From assembly GCF_000720135.1 (NCBI RefSeq), contig NZ_JOIU01000002.1, forward strand, positions 186,001 to 250,000: a stretch of DNA of 64,000 bases. Direction: 5' to 3'. This stretch comes from Streptomyces sp. NRRL S-1022 (GTDB lineage Bacteria > Actinomycetota > Actinomycetes > Streptomycetales > Streptomycetaceae). The translations under genes were made by a program, and so were the position numbers. Every line of letters starts with the position of its first letter. The first letter of the stretch is position 1. Positions 17,399-25,895 of this stretch are shown piece after piece. The notes under the pieces are model-generated. The model searched no databases, was not told where the DNA came from, and worked only from the letters and a program-made list of their open reading frames with translations.

Positions 17399-19987
17399 GT
17401 GTCCACGAACGAGGTGGACGCGCCCGCCCGGCACGCCCCCGTCCGGGGCGGAGCACGGGCATTCGCCGACCGCTGGCCCTTCCGGCGCAAGCTCAACCTG
17501 CTCGTCGGCATCCCGCTCGCGGTCATCGCCGGACTGCTCGCCTACCTCATCACCGACCTGGTGCAGCAGTCGTCCAGCGCGGCCGCCGCGGCCCGGCTGG
17601 TACGGGACAGCGCGCAGGTGGCTCGGCTGGTGGACCGGGTGGAGGCCGAGCACCAGCAGGCCATCCTGCTGTCGACGCGCTACGAGTCCGGGGACGCGCA
17701 CCCGTCGACGGCCGGCTACCGCGCGGCCCGGCAAGCGGTCGACTCCCAGATCACCGAAGTGCGCGAGGCCTTCGGCGACCGGCTTCCGCAGAGCGAGGCG
17801 CAGGCCCTGCACGGCGTCGAGGGGCTGAGCAGCCTGCGCACCTCGGTGGAGCACTCGTACCTGCCCGCCGACAACATCGACCCGGCCTACGCGGGCGCCG
17901 CCCAGAGCCTGATCGACGGCCTCGGACTCGACCGCAACGCCGACCTCGCCGAGACCTTCACCGGCAGCCTGCTGGACTCCCTGCTGCGCGCGGACGCCGC
18001 CCACGGCGCCTTCGAGACGAACGTGTTCGCCGCCACCACGGGCGACACCAACGCGCTGATCGAGTTCACCAACGCGGTCGGCGCCTACGACCTCTACACC
18101 CACCAGGCCGACCGCTTCGGCCGGTTCGCCACCGAGGCGCAGGCCGCGCGGCTCACCGGCATCGAACACACCCCGGCGCAGCGCGAGATCGCCGAGGCCT
18201 ACGCCGAACTCCAGGTCGGTGCCGGCCGGTTGCAGACGGACGACCAGGCGGCGCTGCGGCGGGCGGTGCAGGACGCGCTGGCCGACTACCCCGCCTACCC
18301 CCGGCAGGCCACCGCCCGGCTGAAGATCACCACCGCGCTGATCGGCCAGATCGCCGACCGGGCCGACACGGCCGCCGACTCCGCCCGGTGGCGGGCCGGC
18401 CTGCTGCTGAGCGGCGCGCTGATCGCCTTCGCGCTGTGGCTCGCCTTCGCGGTGCTGGTGCGCCGCTCGGTGATCCGGCCCGTGCAGGCGCTCACCGGCG
18501 CGGCGCGGGAGGTCGCCGAGGTGGCGGGGCGCGAGCTGGCCCGGGTGGCCGACGACGACGCCGAGGACGACGGACCGCCCCGGCTGCGGGACATGCCGGT
18601 CACGGCCCGCGACGAGATCGGCGACCTGGCGGCGGCCTTCAACCGGGTGCAGACCACCGCCGCCGCGCTGCTCGAACGCCAGGTGCTGACCCGCCGCAAC
18701 ACCGCCGAGATGTTCGGCAACGTCGGCCGCCGGGTCAGCAACCTGACCACCCGGCAGCTCGCGCTGATCGACGCCGTGGAGCGCGGGGAGACCGACCCGG
18801 CGCTGCTGGAACGGCTGTACTCCATCGACCACATCGCCGTACGACTGCGCCGCAACGCCGACAGCCTGATGCTGCTGGCCGGCATCCGCGAAGCTGTGCT
18901 GGACGCGGGCCCGACCGCGCTGTCCACCGTGGTGCGGGCCGCGCTCGGGCAGATCGAGGGCTATCAGCGGGTACGGCTGTACGCCGCGTCGGACGTCCTG
19001 GTCGAGCCGGACGTCATCGGTGACCTCACGCTGATGGTGGCCGAACTCCTGGAGAACGCGGTGTCGTTCTCGCCCGACGGCAGCCCGGTCGAGGTCACCG
19101 TCCGCACCGGCGCCGAGGGCACGCACGTCGTGATCACCGACCACGGACTCGGTATGAGCGCCGAGCGGCTCGCCGAGGAGAACGCCCGGCTGATCCGCCG
19201 CGAACGGCTGGACCTGGTGCCGACGAAGGTGCTGGGCCTGTTCGTGGTGGGTGCGCTGGCGCGCCGCTGGGAGATCGCGGTCGAGCTGACCCGGACGCCG
19301 GGCGGCGGTGTGACGGCGGAGGTGACACTGCCGACCTCGCTGCTGCTGCCGCCGGGCCGAGCGGGAGCGGGAACTCCGGCCACCGCGACACCGGCCCCGG
19401 GACCGACCGGGCCGACCGGCCCGGCACCGGGCACGCGGCCACCGGCCCCGGACACCGCCCCGCGTCCGGCGGAGGGCACCGCCCCCGACCCGGCGCAGGG
19501 AAGCACCCCCAACCCGGCACCGGGCACCACCGCGACCCCGCCCCCGCCCCCGCCCCCGGACACCGTCCACGGCAAGGTGCCGGCCGACGGCGTACCCCGT
19601 CACGAGCCCGCCCGTGCGGAGCACGGCGGCCCGCTCCCCCGGCGGACCCCCCGGCATGCCGCGGACGCCCCCGGGGCCCCCTCGGCTCCGGGCGAGGCCC
19701 AGCCGGCCGTACCGCCCTCCTCGCCCACCGGCCGCCCCCTGCGCCGCCGGGTGCGGGGGGCCACGCTGCAGACGACCGCCGGTGCCGCGCCGACCGTGCC
19801 GCAGGCCGTGCGGCCGCTGGACGCGGAGGCCGTCCGCAGTGAGCTGGAGGAGTTCGAGCAGGCCGTGGAACGCGCCCGACGGGACGCCGGCACGGGCGGC
19901 TCCCCCCGCCCGCACGGCACCGCCGGCACCACGCACCCCCACCCGCACGACCACCCGAACCACCTTCCGGAAGGAGCCGAGCAGTGA
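17399..19987 (+). CDS. Conservon sensor histidine-kinase-like protein (CvnA)
   Basis: An 862-residue membrane protein. TM1 (about 33-54) is followed by a long extracellular nitrate-sensor-like helical domain, TM2 (about 334-356), a HAMP-like linker, a degenerate phosphoacceptor helix (SIDHIAVRLRRNADSLMLL) and an HATPase domain with N-box MVAELLENAVSFSPDG and G-box DHGLGMS. The last 200 residues are Pro/Ala/Gly/Thr-rich (including PPPPPPP) and end in a helical tail. This is the first gene of a conservon, a four-gene signalling unit acting like a membrane-tethered G-protein switch in Streptomyces. The GTG at 17399 has AAGGAGG four bases before it; the frame is open upstream but non-coding in character. 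The GTGA overlap at the 3' end couples it to the roadblock gene. Confidence 0.9.
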   Translation: MSTNEVDAPARHAPVRGGARAFADRWPFRRKLNLLVGIPLAVIAGLLAYLITDLVQQSSSAAAAARLVRDSAQVARLVDRVEAEHQQAILLSTRYESGDAHPSTAGYRAARQAVDSQITEVREAFGDRLPQSEAQALHGVEGLSSLRTSVEHSYLPADNIDPAYAGAAQSLIDGLGLDRNADLAETFTGSLLDSLLRADAAHGAFETNVFAATTGDTNALIEFTNAVGAYDLYTHQADRFGRFATEAQAARLTGIEHTPAQREIAEAYAELQVGAGRLQTDDQAALRRAVQDALADYPAYPRQATARLKITTALIGQIADRADTAADSARWRAGLLLSGALIAFALWLAFAVLVRRSVIRPVQALTGAAREVAEVAGRELARVADDDAEDDGPPRLRDMPVTARDEIGDLAAAFNRVQTTAAALLERQVLTRRNTAEMFGNVGRRVSNLTTRQLALIDAVERGETDPALLERLYSIDHIAVRLRRNADSLMLLAGIREAVLDAGPTALSTVVRAALGQIEGYQRVRLYAASDVLVEPDVIGDLTLMVAELLENAVSFSPDGSPVEVTVRTGAEGTHVVITDHGLGMSAERLAEENARLIRRERLDLVPTKVLGLFVVGALARRWEIAVELTRTPGGGVTAEVTLPTSLLLPPGRAGAGTPATATPAPGPTGPTGPAPGTRPPAPDTAPRPAEGTAPDPAQGSTPNPAPGTTATPPPPPPPDTVHGKVPADGVPRHEPARAEHGGPLPRRTPRHAADAPGAPSAPGEAQPAVPPSSPTGRPLRRRVRGATLQTTAGAAPTVPQAVRPLDAEAVRSELEEFEQAVERARRDAGTGGSPRPHGTAGTTHPHPHDHPNHLPEGAEQ

Positions 19988-20460
19988 ACACGTCGACAGG
20001 TGACAGCCCGACGGGCGGCGGCGCGCCGGCCGACCTGCGGGCCGCCGCGGCCGACTTCACCTGGCTGCTGAACCGTTTCGCGACCGAGACCGCCGGCGTC
20101 GTCGACGCGATCGCCGTGTCCTCCGACGGTCTGCTGATCGCGGTGTCGCAGCTGCGAGAGCACGCCGACTCCGAGCGCCTCGCGGCCATCGTGTCCGGCA
20201 TCACCAGCCTGGCCGCGGGCGCCTCCGGCAACTACGGGCTGGGCGGCCTGAACAAGGTCATCATCGACCTGGAGGGCGGCCACGTCCTCGTCTCCGCGAT
20301 CGGCAGCGGTGCCGTCCTCGGCGTCGTCACCGACAAGGAGGCCAAACTCGGCAACATCGCCTACGAGATGACGCTGTTCGCCAACCGCGCCGGTGCCGCG
20401 CTCAGCCCGCAGCTCGTGCTGGAGCTGAAGAACAGCGTCGGCGCGGCGTCGGCCCGCTGA
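19984..20460 (+). CDS. Roadblock/LC7-domain conservon protein (CvnB)
   Basis: A 158-residue roadblock/LC7 protein (DFTWLLNRFATETAGVVDAIAVSSDG near the start, LEGGHVLVSAIGSGAVLGVV in the middle), similar to MglB-type GTPase regulators. In conservons it sits between the kinase-like protein and the GTPase and probably acts as an activating or scaffolding partner. The GTG overlaps the cvnA stop by 4 bp, so translation is coupled. Cytoplasmic. Confidence 0.93.
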   Translation: MNTSTGDSPTGGGAPADLRAAAADFTWLLNRFATETAGVVDAIAVSSDGLLIAVSQLREHADSERLAAIVSGITSLAAGASGNYGLGGLNKVIIDLEGGHVLVSAIGSGAVLGVVTDKEAKLGNIAYEMTLFANRAGAALSPQLVLELKNSVGAASAR

Positions 20461-20476
20461 GAAGGAGAGCCCTCCC

Positions 20477-20893
20477 ATGGCGGACGGCATCCCGCCGCCG
20501 GGTCCGGACCCGGTCGGCCCCGCCCCCGCCGTACGGCCGTACCTGGTCACCGCCGGCCGGGTGGCGGACGCCGCCTCCGGCCGGGCGCTGCCCGTGGAGA
20601 CCCAGGTGGTCGCCACCGTCGAGGGTCTCGACGCGCTCGGCCGGCTCTCCTTCGAGCAGCACGACATCGTGGCCGCCTGCCGGCTGCCGCAGTCGATCGC
20701 GGAACTCGCGGCGCGGCTGCGGCTGCACCTGAACGTGGTCCGCGTGCTGGCCGAGGACCTGCGCGAGGAGGGCCGGCTGGCGGTGTACGTACCGGACGCC
20801 GAGGCCACCCGTGACGCGTCCGTCCTGCGCAGGGTTATCGATGGCCTGCGGGCCGTCCCCGACTCCCGAGGGGTACCGAGTGACACCGACTGA
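20477..20893 (+). CDS. DUF742 conservon protein (CvnC)
   Basis: A 138-residue DUF742 protein, a predicted winged-helix domain (RPYLVTAGR at about 17-25, SFEQHDIVAACRLPQSIAELAARLRLHLNVVRVLAEDL in the middle; LAVY near the end). It is a fixed member of conservons, where it associates with the roadblock protein and GTPase at the membrane. DNA binding has not been shown for it as far as I know. A GAAGGAGAG ribosome site precedes the ATG, and its 3' end overlaps the GTPase gene by 14 bp. Confidence 0.92.
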   Translation: MADGIPPPGPDPVGPAPAVRPYLVTAGRVADAASGRALPVETQVVATVEGLDALGRLSFEQHDIVAACRLPQSIAELAARLRLHLNVVRVLAEDLREEGRLAVYVPDAEATRDASVLRRVIDGLRAVPDSRGVPSDTD

Positions 20894-21482
20894 ACCGCTG
20901 CTGGCCCGGGGCCCGGCCGCGCCGGGGGCCGTACGGCCGCCGCTGCCGGTCAAGATGGTGATCGCGGGCGGTTTCGGCGTGGGCAAGACCACGGCCGTCG
21001 GCGCGATCTCGGAGATCGAGCCGCTGACCACGGAGGCGTCGATCACCGAGGTCGCGGCCGGTGTGGACGACCTCACGCACACCCCGCGCAAGACCACGAC
21101 GACCGTGGCGATGGACTTCGGCTGCCTCACCATCGACCCGACGCTGAAGCTGTACCTGTTCGGCACGCCCGGGCAGGAGCGGTTCGGGTTCATGTGGGAC
21201 GACATCGTGGAGGGCGCGGTCGGCGGGCTGGTCATCGTCGACACCCGCCGGCTGGACGACTGCTACGCGGCCGTCGACTACTTCGAGCACAAGGGCATCC
21301 CGTTCGCCGTCGCCGTGAACGCCTTCGACGGGCGGGTGGAGCACACCCTGGAGGAGGTCCGCTGGGCGCTGGACGTGTCCGACGGGGTGCCGGTGGTGGT
21401 GTTCGACGCCCGGGAGCGGGGCTCGGTGCGGGACGCGCTGCTCGTCGTACTCGAACTGGCGCTGGCCCGCACCGAGCGGTGA
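20880..21482 (+). CDS. Conservon small GTPase (CvnD)
   Basis: A 200-residue Ras-like GTPase of the bacterial MglA-related conservon class. Motifs are the P-loop GGFGVGKTT (30-38), switch region TTTTVAMDFGC, G3 variant FGTPGQERFGFMWDD and G4-like VNAFDG. In place of NKxD the G4 motif is NAFD, usual for CvnD proteins. The GTG at 20880 overlaps the end of the DUF742 gene by 14 bp and gives the standard N-terminus; ORFs starting further upstream merely read into that gene. It is convergent with the transporter permease only 3 bp away. No P450 follows, unlike some conservons. Confidence 0.92.
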   Translation: MTPTEPLLARGPAAPGAVRPPLPVKMVIAGGFGVGKTTAVGAISEIEPLTTEASITEVAAGVDDLTHTPRKTTTTVAMDFGCLTIDPTLKLYLFGTPGQERFGFMWDDIVEGAVGGLVIVDTRRLDDCYAAVDYFEHKGIPFAVAVNAFDGRVEHTLEEVRWALDVSDGVPVVVFDARERGSVRDALLVVLELALARTER

Positions 21483-21485
21483 CCG

Positions 21486-22154
21486 TCAGCCGCTGCGGCG
21501 TACCCCCGGCGACACGAAGAGCCGGGCCGCCGCCCAGAACACGGCGAGCGTCACGAGGGCGAGACCGGCGACGAGGGTGGCGCCGCCGATGACCTTCTCG
21601 TAGTTCCGCTGGTAGAGGCCGTCGATGATGTACCGGCCGAGGCCGCCGAAGCTGACGTAGGCGGCGATGGTGGCGGTGGAGACGATCTGGATGGCCGCGG
21701 TGCGCAGGCCGCTCAGGATCAGCGGGAGCGCGACCGGCACCTCGACCCGGAGCAGCACGCGCGCCTCGGACATCCCCATGCCCCGGGCGGCGTCCACCGG
21801 CGAGGGGTCGACGGAGCGGACCGCCTCGTAGGTGGTGACCAGGATCGGCGGTACGGCGAGCACCACCAGCGGGATCATCACCGGCAGCATGCCGAGGCCG
21901 AGCCAGATGAACATCAGCACCAGCAGACCGAAGCTGGGCAGCGCCCGGCCGGCGGTGGCGACGAGCGCGAGGGCGTTGCCGCCGCGGCCGTAGTGGCCGG
22001 TGAGCAGGCCGACGGGCAGCCCGATCGCGGCGGCGAACAGCAGGGCTTCCAGCGAGTACTGGATGTGCTCGGCGAACCGGGTGGGGATGCCGTCGTAGCC
22101 GTGCCAGTGGGCACTGTCGCTGAAGAAGGCCTGCGCGAAGTTCAGGACGTTCAC
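21486..22154 (-). CDS. Osmoprotectant ABC transporter permease (OpuCB/OpuCD-like)
   Basis: A 222-residue permease of the binding-protein-dependent class with five or six transmembrane helices. The EAA-type loop for ATPase contact is in SVDPSPVDAARGMGMSEARVL, and TATIAAYVSFGGLGRYIIDGL is typical of glycine-betaine/choline permeases (ProW/OpuC). The GTG at 22154 overlaps the stop of the preceding permease by 4 bp. With 22151-22804 and 22801-23931 it forms a tightly coupled operon ATPase-permease-permease. The cognate binding protein is probably 16139-17098 on the far side of the conservon. Confidence 0.9.
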   Translation of the reverse strand: MNVLNFAQAFFSDSAHWHGYDGIPTRFAEHIQYSLEALLFAAAIGLPVGLLTGHYGRGGNALALVATAGRALPSFGLLVLMFIWLGLGMLPVMIPLVVLAVPPILVTTYEAVRSVDPSPVDAARGMGMSEARVLLRVEVPVALPLILSGLRTAAIQIVSTATIAAYVSFGGLGRYIIDGLYQRNYEKVIGGATLVAGLALVTLAVFWAAARLFVSPGVRRSG

Positions 22155-22804
22155 CGGGCGACCCCCTTGCGCGGCATCCAGGGGGTGAGCCACAGGCGTA
22201 CGAGGACCAGCGCGGCGTCGACGAGGACGCCCAGCACCCCGATGGTCAGCACCGAGTTCACGGCCAGGACGGGCCGGTGGTAGGTCTGGGCGTTCCACAG
22301 CATGTTGCCGAGGGCGCCCTGGTTGCCGATCAGCATGCCGACGCTGACCAGGGAGATGCTGGACACGGCCGCCACCCTGAGGCCGGCGATGATGGCGGGT
22401 ACGGCGATGGGCAACTGGACCTGGAAGTACCGGCGTACGGGTCCGAGGCCCATCGCCTGGGCGGCGGCCAGGGTCTCCGGCGGCACCGAGCGGACGCCGT
22501 CCACGATCGCCGGGACCAGCACCACCAGGCTGTAGAGGGCGAGCGGGATCATCACCGTGGTCTCGCTCTGCCCGAAGTAGTCGATGAGGACGACGAAGAA
22601 GGCGAGCGAGGGGATGGCGTAGAGCACGGTGGTGATGCCGAGGACGGGCGGGTAGATCCAGCGGAACCGCACGCACAGCTGGGCGACGGGCAGCGAGACG
22701 AGCAGCCCGGCCAGCACCGGCAGCAGGGCCTCGCGCAGATGCAGTCCGACGAGGCCGAGGTAGCTGTGCTGGAGGTCGCTCGGGAGGTCGAAGAAGCCGT
22801 TCAT
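22151..22804 (-). CDS. Osmoprotectant ABC transporter permease, first subunit
   Basis: A 217-residue inner-membrane permease (MNGFFDLPSDLQHSYLGLVG). Hydrophobic helices cover most of the length, and the coupling loop lies in VRSVPPETLAAAQAMGLGPVRRY. The segment SISLVSVGMLIGNQGALGNML is typical of ProW-like permeases. It overlaps the ATPase gene upstream by 4 bp (ATGA) and the next permease downstream by 4 bp. It forms a heterodimeric channel with the 21486-22154 product. Confidence 0.9.
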   Translation of the reverse strand: MNGFFDLPSDLQHSYLGLVGLHLREALLPVLAGLLVSLPVAQLCVRFRWIYPPVLGITTVLYAIPSLAFFVVLIDYFGQSETTVMIPLALYSLVVLVPAIVDGVRSVPPETLAAAQAMGLGPVRRYFQVQLPIAVPAIIAGLRVAAVSSISLVSVGMLIGNQGALGNMLWNAQTYHRPVLAVNSVLTIGVLGVLVDAALVLVRLWLTPWMPRKGVAR

Positions 22805-23931
22805 CGCCCGGCCTTCACGTCGGCCTGCTCGGCGACCCGGCCGTGGGCGGCGCGGATGGCCTCGCCGATGACCTGCTGGGAGACGACGCCGACGGCGCGT
22901 CCCTCGCCGTCCACGGCGACCGCCCAGCCGGCCGGGGAGAGCACGGCGCCGTCGAGCGCGGTGCGCAGCGAGTCGGTGCCCGGCACGAACGGGCGCCCGA
23001 AGTCCAGCAGCCGGTCCCGGTCGACCGCGCCGGCGGTGAGCCGGTCCGGCTCGCTCCAGCCGAGCGGCCTGCCGTCCGGGTCGGTGACGAGGAGGTAGGG
23101 CGCGTCGGCCCGGGAGGCCAGCTGGTCGGCGCCGGCGTCGATCGCGACGATGGGCGCGGTCTGCAACTCCAGTCCCGCGGAGGGGAAGAAGGAGAGCCGG
23201 CGGATGCCGCGGTCGGCGCCGAGGAAGTCCTCCACGAAGGAGTCGGCGGGCGCGCTCAGCAGTTCGGCGGGCGGGGCGAACTGGGCGAGCCGGCCGCCGG
23301 TGCGCAGCACGGCGACCTTGGTGCCCAGTTTGATGGCCTCGTCGATGTCGTGGGTGACGAAGACGATGGTCTTGCCCAGCTCGTCCTGGATGCGCAGGAG
23401 TTCGTCCTGGAGCCCCTTGCGGACGATGGGGTCGACGGCGGAGAACGGCTCGTCCATCAGCAGCACCGGCGGGTCGGCGGCGAGGGCGCGGGCCACGCCG
23501 ACGCGCTGCTGCTGGCCGCCGGAGAGCTGGTACGGGTACCGCTTGGCCAGCGCGGGGTCGAGCCCGACGCGTTCCATCAGCTCGGCGGCACGGGCCCGGG
23601 CCTTCTGCTTGGTCCAGCCGAGCAGACGGGGCACGGTGGCGATGTTGTCGAGGATGGTGCGGTGCTGGAAGAGGCCGGCGTTCTGGATGACGTACCCCAT
23701 GGACCGGCGCAGGGTGTTGACCGGCTGCCGGCGGATGTCCCGGCCGTCGAGGAGGATGCTGCCCTCGCTGGGCTCCACCATCCGGTTGATCATCCGCAGG
23801 GTCGTCGTCTTGCCGCAGCCGGAGGGCCCGACGAGGACGGTGATCGCGCGGTCCGGTATCTCCAGTGACAGCCGGTCGACCGCGACCGTGCCGTCGGGAT
23901 ACCGCTTCGTGACTCCATCTATCCGTATCAA
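22801..23931 (-). CDS. Osmoprotectant ABC transporter ATP-binding protein (ProV/OpuCA-like)
   Basis: A 376-residue ABC ATPase: Walker A GPSGCGKTT (35-43), Q-loop, signature LSGGQQQR, Walker B LLMDEPFSAVDP and switch His in FVTHDIDEA. After the ATPase core (about 240 residues) there is a C-terminal extension with two CBS-like repeats (ending near GVVSQQVIGEAIRAAHG), the region that in OpuA/OpuC senses ionic strength. It energizes import of compatible solutes. First gene of the minus-strand operon; the gap 23932-24144 holds its promoter and a palindrome CGTCATATGACG at 24066-24077. Confidence 0.92.
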   Translation of the reverse strand: MIRIDGVTKRYPDGTVAVDRLSLEIPDRAITVLVGPSGCGKTTTLRMINRMVEPSEGSILLDGRDIRRQPVNTLRRSMGYVIQNAGLFQHRTILDNIATVPRLLGWTKQKARARAAELMERVGLDPALAKRYPYQLSGGQQQRVGVARALAADPPVLLMDEPFSAVDPIVRKGLQDELLRIQDELGKTIVFVTHDIDEAIKLGTKVAVLRTGGRLAQFAPPAELLSAPADSFVEDFLGADRGIRRLSFFPSAGLELQTAPIVAIDAGADQLASRADAPYLLVTDPDGRPLGWSEPDRLTAGAVDRDRLLDFGRPFVPGTDSLRTALDGAVLSPAGWAVAVDGEGRAVGVVSQQVIGEAIRAAHGRVAEQADVKAGR

Positions 23932-24144
23932 AACGCCGCGTACCCTTCGGGCCGACCGATCCTGGGGTGGTGCGGGGAGAGTCTAGACGGCGACTGTTTC
24001 GGCAACTTGGCGGGACGGCGCCGGAATCACGTGTGGGGGTCCGCCGGCGTCCCCGGCTGACGTGTCGTCATATGACGGCGGTGGTGCGCAACTGGCGCTG
24101 CCCGGCGTCCTGTTGTCGCTCCCGGACCGCCTCAGCCGCCGGCC

Positions 24145-25407
24145 TCAGTCCGCCGGCGCGGTCCCGGGCCGCGGGCGCGGGCGGGCGGCGAGGAGGGCGA
24201 CGTCGTCCTCGGCGTGCCGGGCGTCCAGGCGGCCGAGGATGGTCTCCAGGACGTCGTCGAGGGCGTCCCCGGCGGCGAAGCGCAGGGCGGCCAGCCGGGC
24301 CAGGGAGCGGTCGATGTCCTCGCCGCGGCGCTCCACCAGCCCGTCGGTGAACAGCACCAGCGTCTCGCCGGGCGCCAGCCGGTGGGTGACCGGCTCGTAC
24401 CCGCCGAGTCCGGTGCCCAGCGGCGGCCCGACCGGCAGGGACAGCACCCCGGTGGCGCCGTGCCCGTCGATGAGCGCGGGCGGCAGGTGGCCGGCGCTGG
24501 CGAGGGTGACCTGGCCGCGGGCGGGGTCGACGCGGGCGAGCAGGCAGGTGGCGGGTCTGCGGTCGGCCTCCTTGGCGGCGAAGTCGTCCAGCTGCCGCAG
24601 CACCCGGTGCGGGGGGAGGTCGGCGGAGGCGACGGAGCGCAGGGAGGAGCGGTAGGCGCTCATGTCGACGGCGGATTCCAGGCCGTGCCCCATGACGTCC
24701 CCGACGACCAGCAGGGTCCGGCCGAAGTGCAGCCGTACGGCCTCGCACCAGTCGCCGCCGACCAGGGCGCTGTGCCCCACCGGCAGATAGCGGACCGCGA
24801 CGTCCAGGTTGGGGTGCGGCCGGCCGGGTTCGGCGAGCAGGGCGCGCTGGAGATCGCCCGCGGTGCGGCTGACCTGCTCGTGGGTGCGGGCGTGCCGGAG
24901 GTGGGAGGCGGCGCGCTCGGCGAGGAGGGCGAGGAGCTCGGCCTCGGCGCGGCTCGGCGGTGCCCCGGGCCGCGCCCACACCAGGACGCCGTACACCCCG
25001 TCCCCGCTAGTCAGCGGGGCGGCCAGGGCGGCGACGGGGTGCTCGGGGCCGGCCGCCCGGCCGGTCCCGACGGCCGGCAGGTCCGTCCGCCGGGCCACCG
25101 CGGTGGCCCACCGGACGTCGGGCAGCAGCGCGGCGTCGCCGGTGATCGCCTCGTACGCGCCGACGGCGTCCCCGGAGCGGTGCAGTACGGCGGCGGCTCC
25201 GCCGGCCAGCCGGACGGCGGTCCGGGTCAGCTCGGTGCGGGTGGTGGCCGCGTCGAGGGTCGTGCCGATCCCGGCCAGCGCCTCGCGCAGGGCGCTCAGC
25301 CGAGCGGCGGCCACCGCGGGCCGTCCGGCCTCGGCGTGGCCGCCGGCGCCTACGGGCGGCGGCCGGCGAGAGGACCGGATCCACCGCGCCACATCCCACA
25401 CCCTCAC
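24145..25407 (-). CDS. PP2C/SpoIIE-type serine phosphatase with GAF-like sensor domain
   Basis: A 420-residue cytoplasmic protein. Residues about 45-175 form a GAF-like sensor region; the C-terminal 220 residues are a SpoIIE/RsbU phosphatase domain with GGDWCEAVRL, GDVMGHGLES (metal-binding Asp), SAGHLPPAL, FTDGLVERRGED and the terminal metal Asp in EDDVALLAAR. Such enzymes dephosphorylate anti-anti-sigma factors; no sigma/anti-sigma gene is adjacent, so the target is unknown. The GTG at 25407 is the first in-frame start; later starts are possible because the first 40 residues are Arg/Pro-rich and poorly conserved. Confidence 0.88.
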   Translation of the reverse strand: MRVWDVARWIRSSRRPPPVGAGGHAEAGRPAVAAARLSALREALAGIGTTLDAATTRTELTRTAVRLAGGAAAVLHRSGDAVGAYEAITGDAALLPDVRWATAVARRTDLPAVGTGRAAGPEHPVAALAAPLTSGDGVYGVLVWARPGAPPSRAEAELLALLAERAASHLRHARTHEQVSRTAGDLQRALLAEPGRPHPNLDVAVRYLPVGHSALVGGDWCEAVRLHFGRTLLVVGDVMGHGLESAVDMSAYRSSLRSVASADLPPHRVLRQLDDFAAKEADRRPATCLLARVDPARGQVTLASAGHLPPALIDGHGATGVLSLPVGPPLGTGLGGYEPVTHRLAPGETLVLFTDGLVERRGEDIDRSLARLAALRFAAGDALDDVLETILGRLDARHAEDDVALLAARPRPRPGTAPAD

Positions 25408-25419
25408 AGAGTCTCAAAC

Positions 25420-25453
25420 CGGGACGGCCGGGGCATCGGCCCCGGCCGTCCCG
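25420..25453 (-). terminator. Hairpin downstream of msrB
   Basis: A 15-bp perfect stem (arms 25420-25434 and 25439-25453, CGGGACGGCCGGGGC) with a 4-base ATCG loop, between the msrB stop and the start of the phosphatase gene. It should end the murC-msrB transcript. No T-run. Confidence 0.75.
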
Positions 25454-25472
25454 GCCGTCCCACGAGTGCGGC

Positions 25473-25880
25473 TCAGTTCTCCCCGGGGACCAGCCGCAGG
25501 GAGATCGAGTTGATGCAGTACCGCTGGTCGGTGGGGGTCGGGTAGCCCTCGCCGGCGAAGACGTGCCCGAGGTGGGAGCCGCAGCGGGCGCACCGCACCT
25601 CGGTGCGGACCATGCCGTGGGACCGGTCCTCGACCAGCTCCACGGCGTCGGTGTCCTTCGGGTCGAAGAAGGACGGCCAGCCGCAGTGCGACTCGAATTT
25701 GGTGTCGGAGGTGAACAGGTCGGCGCCACAGGCCCGGCAGGAGTACACACCCCTGGTCTTGGTGTCCGTGTACTCACCGGTGAAGGCCGGCTCGGTGCCG
25801 GCCTGGCGCAGCACGGCGTACTCGGCCGGGGTCAGCTCCGCGCGCCACTGCTCGTCCGGCTTGTCGACGTCGTACGACAT
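25473..25880 (-). CDS. msrB: Peptide-methionine (R)-S-oxide reductase
   Basis: A 135-residue MsrB that reduces methionine-R-sulfoxide in proteins using thioredoxin. The zinc site is two CxxC pairs, Cys48/Cys51 (SCRACG) and Cys97/Cys100 (RCARCG); the catalytic Cys122 is in RYCINS, and Cys66 in SHCGWPSFF is the probable resolving Cys. Length and motifs are complete. It lies 15 bp downstream of murC on the same strand, so is probably cotranscribed, and is followed by the hairpin at 25420-25453. Confidence 0.95.
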   Translation of the reverse strand: MSYDVDKPDEQWRAELTPAEYAVLRQAGTEPAFTGEYTDTKTRGVYSCRACGADLFTSDTKFESHCGWPSFFDPKDTDAVELVEDRSHGMVRTEVRCARCGSHLGHVFAGEGYPTPTDQRYCINSISLRLVPGEN

Positions 25881-25895
25881 CAGCTCTCAGCCCCT

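Noticed and set aside
17099..19963. Upstream extension of the osmoprotectant-binding protein frame
   Set aside because: It lies antisense to the conservon kinase and reads Arg/Gly-rich; the signal peptide starts at 17098.
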